Assembly: GCA_030950865.1 (NCBI GenBank)
Contig: JAUZQR010000335.1
Coordinates: 1 to 8,685, forward strand
Length of the DNA stretch: 8,685 nt
Origin: Mariprofundaceae bacterium
GTDB taxonomy: Bacteria > Pseudomonadota > Zetaproteobacteria > Mariprofundales > Mariprofundaceae
Direction: 5' to 3'
The translations under genes and the position numbers were made by a program. Numbering within the stretch: position 1 is the first letter of the stretch; every line of letters begins with the position of its first letter. Below the pieces are notes generated by a model. It worked only from the letters and a program-made list of their open reading frames with translations, was not told the DNA's origin and ran no database searches. Positions 6,727-8,685 of the stretch are shown piece after piece.

Positions 6727-7475
6727 TGACTCATGCAATGAGAGCATCAAAGCAAACAGTCGCCGTTGGTATTCCTGCGCGTTTCGCATCCACCCGCTTT
6801 CCTGGTAAGCCTTTGGCTGATTTGTCTGGTAAACCCATGATTGTTCATGTTATTGAACGTGCCAAACAGGCAAATATTGGTCATGTCTTTGTAGCAACCG
6901 ATGATGAGCGCATTGCTTCAGTTGCCCATGATGCAGATTGTGATGTTTTTATGAGTCATATTGACCATCAAAGTGGCAGCGAACGCTTGGCTGAAGCTGT
7001 GCAAGACATGGATTGTGATATTGTGGTTAATGTGCAAGGTGATGAACCCTTAATTGACCCGCTTGCTATTCAAGCCGTTATCAAACCATTTACACTTGAT
7101 TCCACGCTTGAAATGGCAACGCTTGCTCATCCACTACTGCGTGATGAAGACCTATACGACCCCAATGTGGTAAAAGTGGTCTGCAATGCCAAATCTCATG
7201 CCATGTATTTCAGCCGCGCTGCCATACCTTTCCCTCGTAAAGAGCATGTCGCCACTGCACTACAGCATGTGGGCCTGTATGCTTATACCAAAGAATTTCT
7301 ATTAAATTATAGTCAATTATCCGAATGTTCAAATGGTGATTCCGAACAATTGGAACAGCTACGCGTATTGCATCATGGATACACTATTGCCGTCACCACT
7401 GGCGACTTTCACTGCTTGGGCGTGGATACACCTGAAGACCTCGAACGCGCGAAAAAACAGCTGCAAGCATCGTAA
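6726..7475 (+). CDS. kdsB: 3-deoxy-manno-octulosonate cytidylyltransferase (CMP-Kdo synthetase)
   Basis: KdsB activates Kdo with CTP to give CMP-Kdo, the donor for the first sugars added to lipid A. The 249-residue protein has the family signatures in order: IPARFASTRFPGKPL (16-30), the nucleotide-binding loop; VATDDERI (57-64); SGSERLAEA (83-91); VVNVQGDEPLI (100-110); YFSRAAIPFPR (161-171); HVGLYAYTKEFL (181-192); EQLEQLRVL (207-215); and GVDTPEDLER (232-241). The ATG at 6726 overlaps the heptose kinase stop (TAATG). A second in-frame ATG at 6738 would give a shorter N-terminus closer to E. coli KdsB, so either start is possible. It is the last gene of the coupled trio; no T-rich terminator follows. 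Confidence 0.97.
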   Translation: MTHAMRASKQTVAVGIPARFASTRFPGKPLADLSGKPMIVHVIERAKQANIGHVFVATDDERIASVAHDADCDVFMSHIDHQSGSERLAEAVQDMDCDIVVNVQGDEPLIDPLAIQAVIKPFTLDSTLEMATLAHPLLRDEDLYDPNVVKVVCNAKSHAMYFSRAAIPFPRKEHVATALQHVGLYAYTKEFLLNYSQLSECSNGDSEQLEQLRVLHHGYTIAVTTGDFHCLGVDTPEDLERAKKQLQAS

Positions 7476-7479
7476 GCAC

Positions 7480-7494
7480 TTCCGATAATCGGAA
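7480..7494. repeat. Short hairpin after kdsB
   Basis: TTCCGA TAA TCGGAA is a 6-bp inverted repeat starting 5 bases after the kdsB stop codon. It is followed by A-rich rather than T-rich sequence, so it is not a standard intrinsic terminator on the plus strand. It could protect the 3' end of the message. Confidence 0.5.
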
Positions 7495-7498
7495 TAAG

Positions 7499-7537
7499 AA
7501 AAAAACAACCCACCTTAACCCACACCACCTAAACCAC
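7499..7537 (+). terminator. Possible Rho-loading (rut-like) tract after kdsB
   Basis: This 39-base stretch contains no G, 17 C and only 3 T, starting 24 bases after the kdsB stop codon. An unstructured, C-rich, G-poor RNA is what Rho binds, and no intrinsic terminator is seen after the LPS operon. The same bases also contain two ACCCAC repeats (see the MraZ-like boxes entry), so the reason for the base bias is uncertain. Confidence 0.35.
7508..7523 (-). promoter_or_regulatory. Inverted pair of MraZ-like boxes
   Basis: ACCCAC occurs at 7508-7513 and 7518-7523, which reads GTGGGT twice on the minus strand with a 10-base period. This is the same core and the same period as the putative MraZ operator at 7722-7739, but in opposite orientation and about 200 bases upstream. 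It may be an auxiliary operator or a coincidence inside a C-rich tract. Confidence 0.3.
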
Positions 7538-7683
7538 GCCTTAAATCATATAATTATCTATATATAACAATGAGTTAAAAGACTTAAAAAAAGAACTCCA
7601 TTCACAAAGCTGGCGAACCCCTAATAATTAAACTGTTTTATCGTAAATACTTGAAATATATAACAAATCATGAAAAAATAGTG
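7538..7683. other. AT-rich gene-free leader upstream of mraZ
   Basis: Very AT-rich sequence with stops in all frames and no gene or RNA I can support. ATATATAACAA occurs twice (7560-7570 and 7656-7666), which is easily chance at this composition. AT-rich DNA of this sort often lies upstream of strong promoters as a flexible or UP-like region. Confidence 0.4.
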
Positions 7684-7712
7684 TTGACATATATGAAAAC
7701 TTAGTCGATATT
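7684..7712 (+). promoter_or_regulatory. mraZ: Sigma-70-type promoter of mraZ/dcw cluster
   Basis: A perfect -35 TTGACA (7684-7689), a 17-base spacer and the -10 GATATT (7707-7712, four of six consensus bases) predict a transcript start near 7719. This is the best promoter in the window and presumably drives mraZ, rsmH and the following division genes. Confidence 0.75.
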
Positions 7713-7721
7713 GGCGAACAA

Positions 7722-7739
7722 GTGGGTAAGTGTGGGTAA
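7722..7739 (+). promoter_or_regulatory. Putative MraZ operator (two GTGGGTAA repeats)
   Basis: GTGGGTAA is repeated exactly at 7722-7729 and 7732-7739, a 10-base period. MraZ is known to bind TGGGN direct repeats separated by 5 bases ahead of its own gene, which this fits (TGGGT at 7723 and 7733). The boxes lie just after the predicted transcript start, so bound MraZ would block early transcription. A third clear box is missing; TGGCG at 7712 is a degenerate candidate. Confidence 0.7.
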
Positions 7740-7767
7740 TAATTCACACGGGAGTGGTGTTGTAGTC

Positions 7768-8205
7768 ATGTTTATCGGTAATTACGCAAATACAATGGAT
7801 GACAAGGGTCGGGTTAATGTGCCTGCTGCCTTTCGTGATGCATTGCGCAAAGATTACGATGATGATCGCATGGTGATTACTAGGGATATTCGAGATGCAT
7901 GTCTGAGGGTTTATCCCATGATGGAATGGCAGGCATTTTTGGATAAATTAAACCTTATCCCGTCGTCCAATCCTACTTTACGCCGTATCCAACGCCGTGT
8001 TGTTAGCTCTGCAATTGAATGCGCCGTTGATAAACAAGGGCGTGTATTATTACCACAATCATTGCGCGAACATGCAAACTTGTCTAAATCCATACAGTTT
8101 GCAGGCTCATCCAACACCGTTGAAATCTGGGATGCGCAATTATGGCAGCTTGAAATAGAAAATGATGCCATTGATCCCGATATACTTGAGCAGTTGGGCA
8201 TCTAA
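7768..8205 (+). CDS. mraZ: Transcriptional regulator MraZ
   Basis: MraZ is a ring-forming DNA-binding protein with two AbrB-like halves that represses its own dcw operon. From the ATG at 7768 it has 145 residues, close to the 152 of E. coli. The two conserved halves are seen as DDKGRVNVPAAFR (11-23) and DKQGRVLLPQSLREHA (88-103), and the ends of the fold as VEIWD (118-122). The frame extends upstream to a TTG at 7711, but that would add 19 residues unlike the family, and the TTG lies within the -10 box, upstream of the predicted transcript start. The sequence MFIGNYANTMDDKGR is the normal N-terminus. rsmH begins 1 base after the stop codon. Confidence 0.97.
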   Translation: MFIGNYANTMDDKGRVNVPAAFRDALRKDYDDDRMVITRDIRDACLRVYPMMEWQAFLDKLNLIPSSNPTLRRIQRRVVSSAIECAVDKQGRVLLPQSLREHANLSKSIQFAGSSNTVEIWDAQLWQLEIENDAIDPDILEQLGI

Positions 8206-8206
8206 T

Positions 8207-8685
8207 ATGTGTCCCCAAGAACACACTCCCGTTCTTGCCTCCTCTTTCATTGACGCACTGCTTACTGACCCTGATGGTCACTATGTTGATGCAACCTTTG
8301 GACGCGGTGGTCATGCGCGCATGCTGCTAGAACGCCTTTCGGACAAAGGTCATTTATTGGCACTGGATCGTGACCCGCAAGCTATTAAGACTGCAAATAC
8401 TTTAGCCAAAGAGGATTCGCGTTTCCAAATTATTCACAGTGATTTTGCTGGTTTGCAGGATGCTATATCCAAGGCTGGTGAACCAAATATTTGTGGTATC
8501 GGCTTTGATTTAGGGGTGTCTTCGCCACAGCTTGATCAGGCTGAACGCGGCTTTTCATTTCAACATGACGGTCCTCTTGACATGCGTATGAACCCTGATG
8601 CGGGACAACCTGTTTCTGAACGCTTAAAAAAAGTTTCTGAAAAAGATTTAACCTATATTATCCGTAGCTTTGGTGATGAACGTTT
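8207..8685 (+). CDS. rsmH: 16S rRNA (cytosine(1402)-N(4))-methyltransferase, N-terminal part (cut by window edge)
   Basis: RsmH (formerly MraW) N4-methylates C1402 in the decoding centre of 16S rRNA. The first 159 codons of about 310 are present. The class I SAM fold is clear: HTPVLASS near the N-terminus, DATFGRGGHARMLLERL (28-44) as motif I, LALDRDPQAI (50-59), then FDLGVSSPQLDQAERGFSF and DGPLDMRMNP, all near-identical to E. coli RsmH. The start ATG at 8207 is 1 base after the mraZ stop codon, the standard dcw arrangement, so the two are probably translated from one message. No strong Shine-Dalgarno is seen, in line with coupling to mraZ. The frame is intact to the window edge. Confidence 0.96.
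   Translation, partial: MCPQEHTPVLASSFIDALLTDPDGHYVDATFGRGGHARMLLERLSDKGHLLALDRDPQAIKTANTLAKEDSRFQIIHSDFAGLQDAISKAGEPNICGIGFDLGVSSPQLDQAERGFSFQHDGPLDMRMNPDAGQPVSERLKKVSEKDLTYIIRSFGDER

Noticed and set aside
7480..7500. TTCCGATAATCGGAA as an intrinsic terminator of kdsB
   Set aside because: The plus-strand sequence after the stem is A-rich with no T-run; on the minus strand the T-run would come before the stem.
7560..7666. Direct repeat ATATATAACAA (7560-7570 and 7656-7666)
   Set aside because: Low-complexity AT sequence in a very AT-rich spacer; likely chance, with no further matching flanks.
7711..7767. TTG 7711 as the mraZ start
   Set aside because: It lies in the -10 box and the extension encodes the operator repeats; ATG 7768 matches the family N-terminus.
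1..8685. A novel multi-gene system, defence island or mobile element
   Set aside because: All genes except the methyltransferase and ABC1 kinase are core housekeeping genes, and no transposase, integrase, tRNA, att-like repeat or CRISPR repeat is visible.

Overview
This window looks like ordinary chromosome from a Gram-negative, lipopolysaccharide-making proteobacterium. The evidence is genes for heptose and Kdo precursors, a 7Fe-8S ferredoxin of the Azotobacter FdI type, a proteobacterial-type DNA polymerase III alpha subunit, and the start of the division and cell wall (dcw) cluster. The DNA is moderately AT-rich. I cannot name the genus from sequence alone.

Layout. Positions 1-1492 (minus strand) hold the N-terminal 497 codons of dnaE, cut by the window edge. 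A 217-base divergent spacer separates it from a plus-strand ABC1/UbiB-type atypical kinase (1710-3239), which ends in an unusual soluble domain. Next are the ferredoxin gene fdxA (3342-3686), closed by a strong intrinsic terminator, and the radical-SAM RNA methyltransferase gene rlmN (3732-4814), whose start codon sits 6 bases after the terminator T-run. Three tightly coupled genes follow: a zinc-ribbon SAM methyltransferase with a TTG start (4856-5812), the heptose-7-phosphate kinase (5809-6726) and kdsB (6726-7475). Their reading frames overlap by 4 and 1 bases, so they very probably form one operon for LPS inner-core sugars.

A gene-free AT-rich spacer (7476-7767) then carries a small hairpin, a G-free C-rich tract (a possible Rho loading site), a near-consensus sigma-70 promoter and two GTGGGTAA direct repeats at a 10-bp period that look like an MraZ operator. 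After it come mraZ (7768-8205) and, one base later, rsmH (8207 to the window end), the usual opening of the dcw cluster.

I found no mobile element, CRISPR array, RNA gene or clearly new defence or metabolic system. The points most worth checking are an inverted, equally spaced pair of MraZ-like boxes about 200 bp upstream of the operator, the C-terminal domain of the ABC1 kinase, and the uncharacterised methyltransferase tied to heptose and Kdo synthesis.
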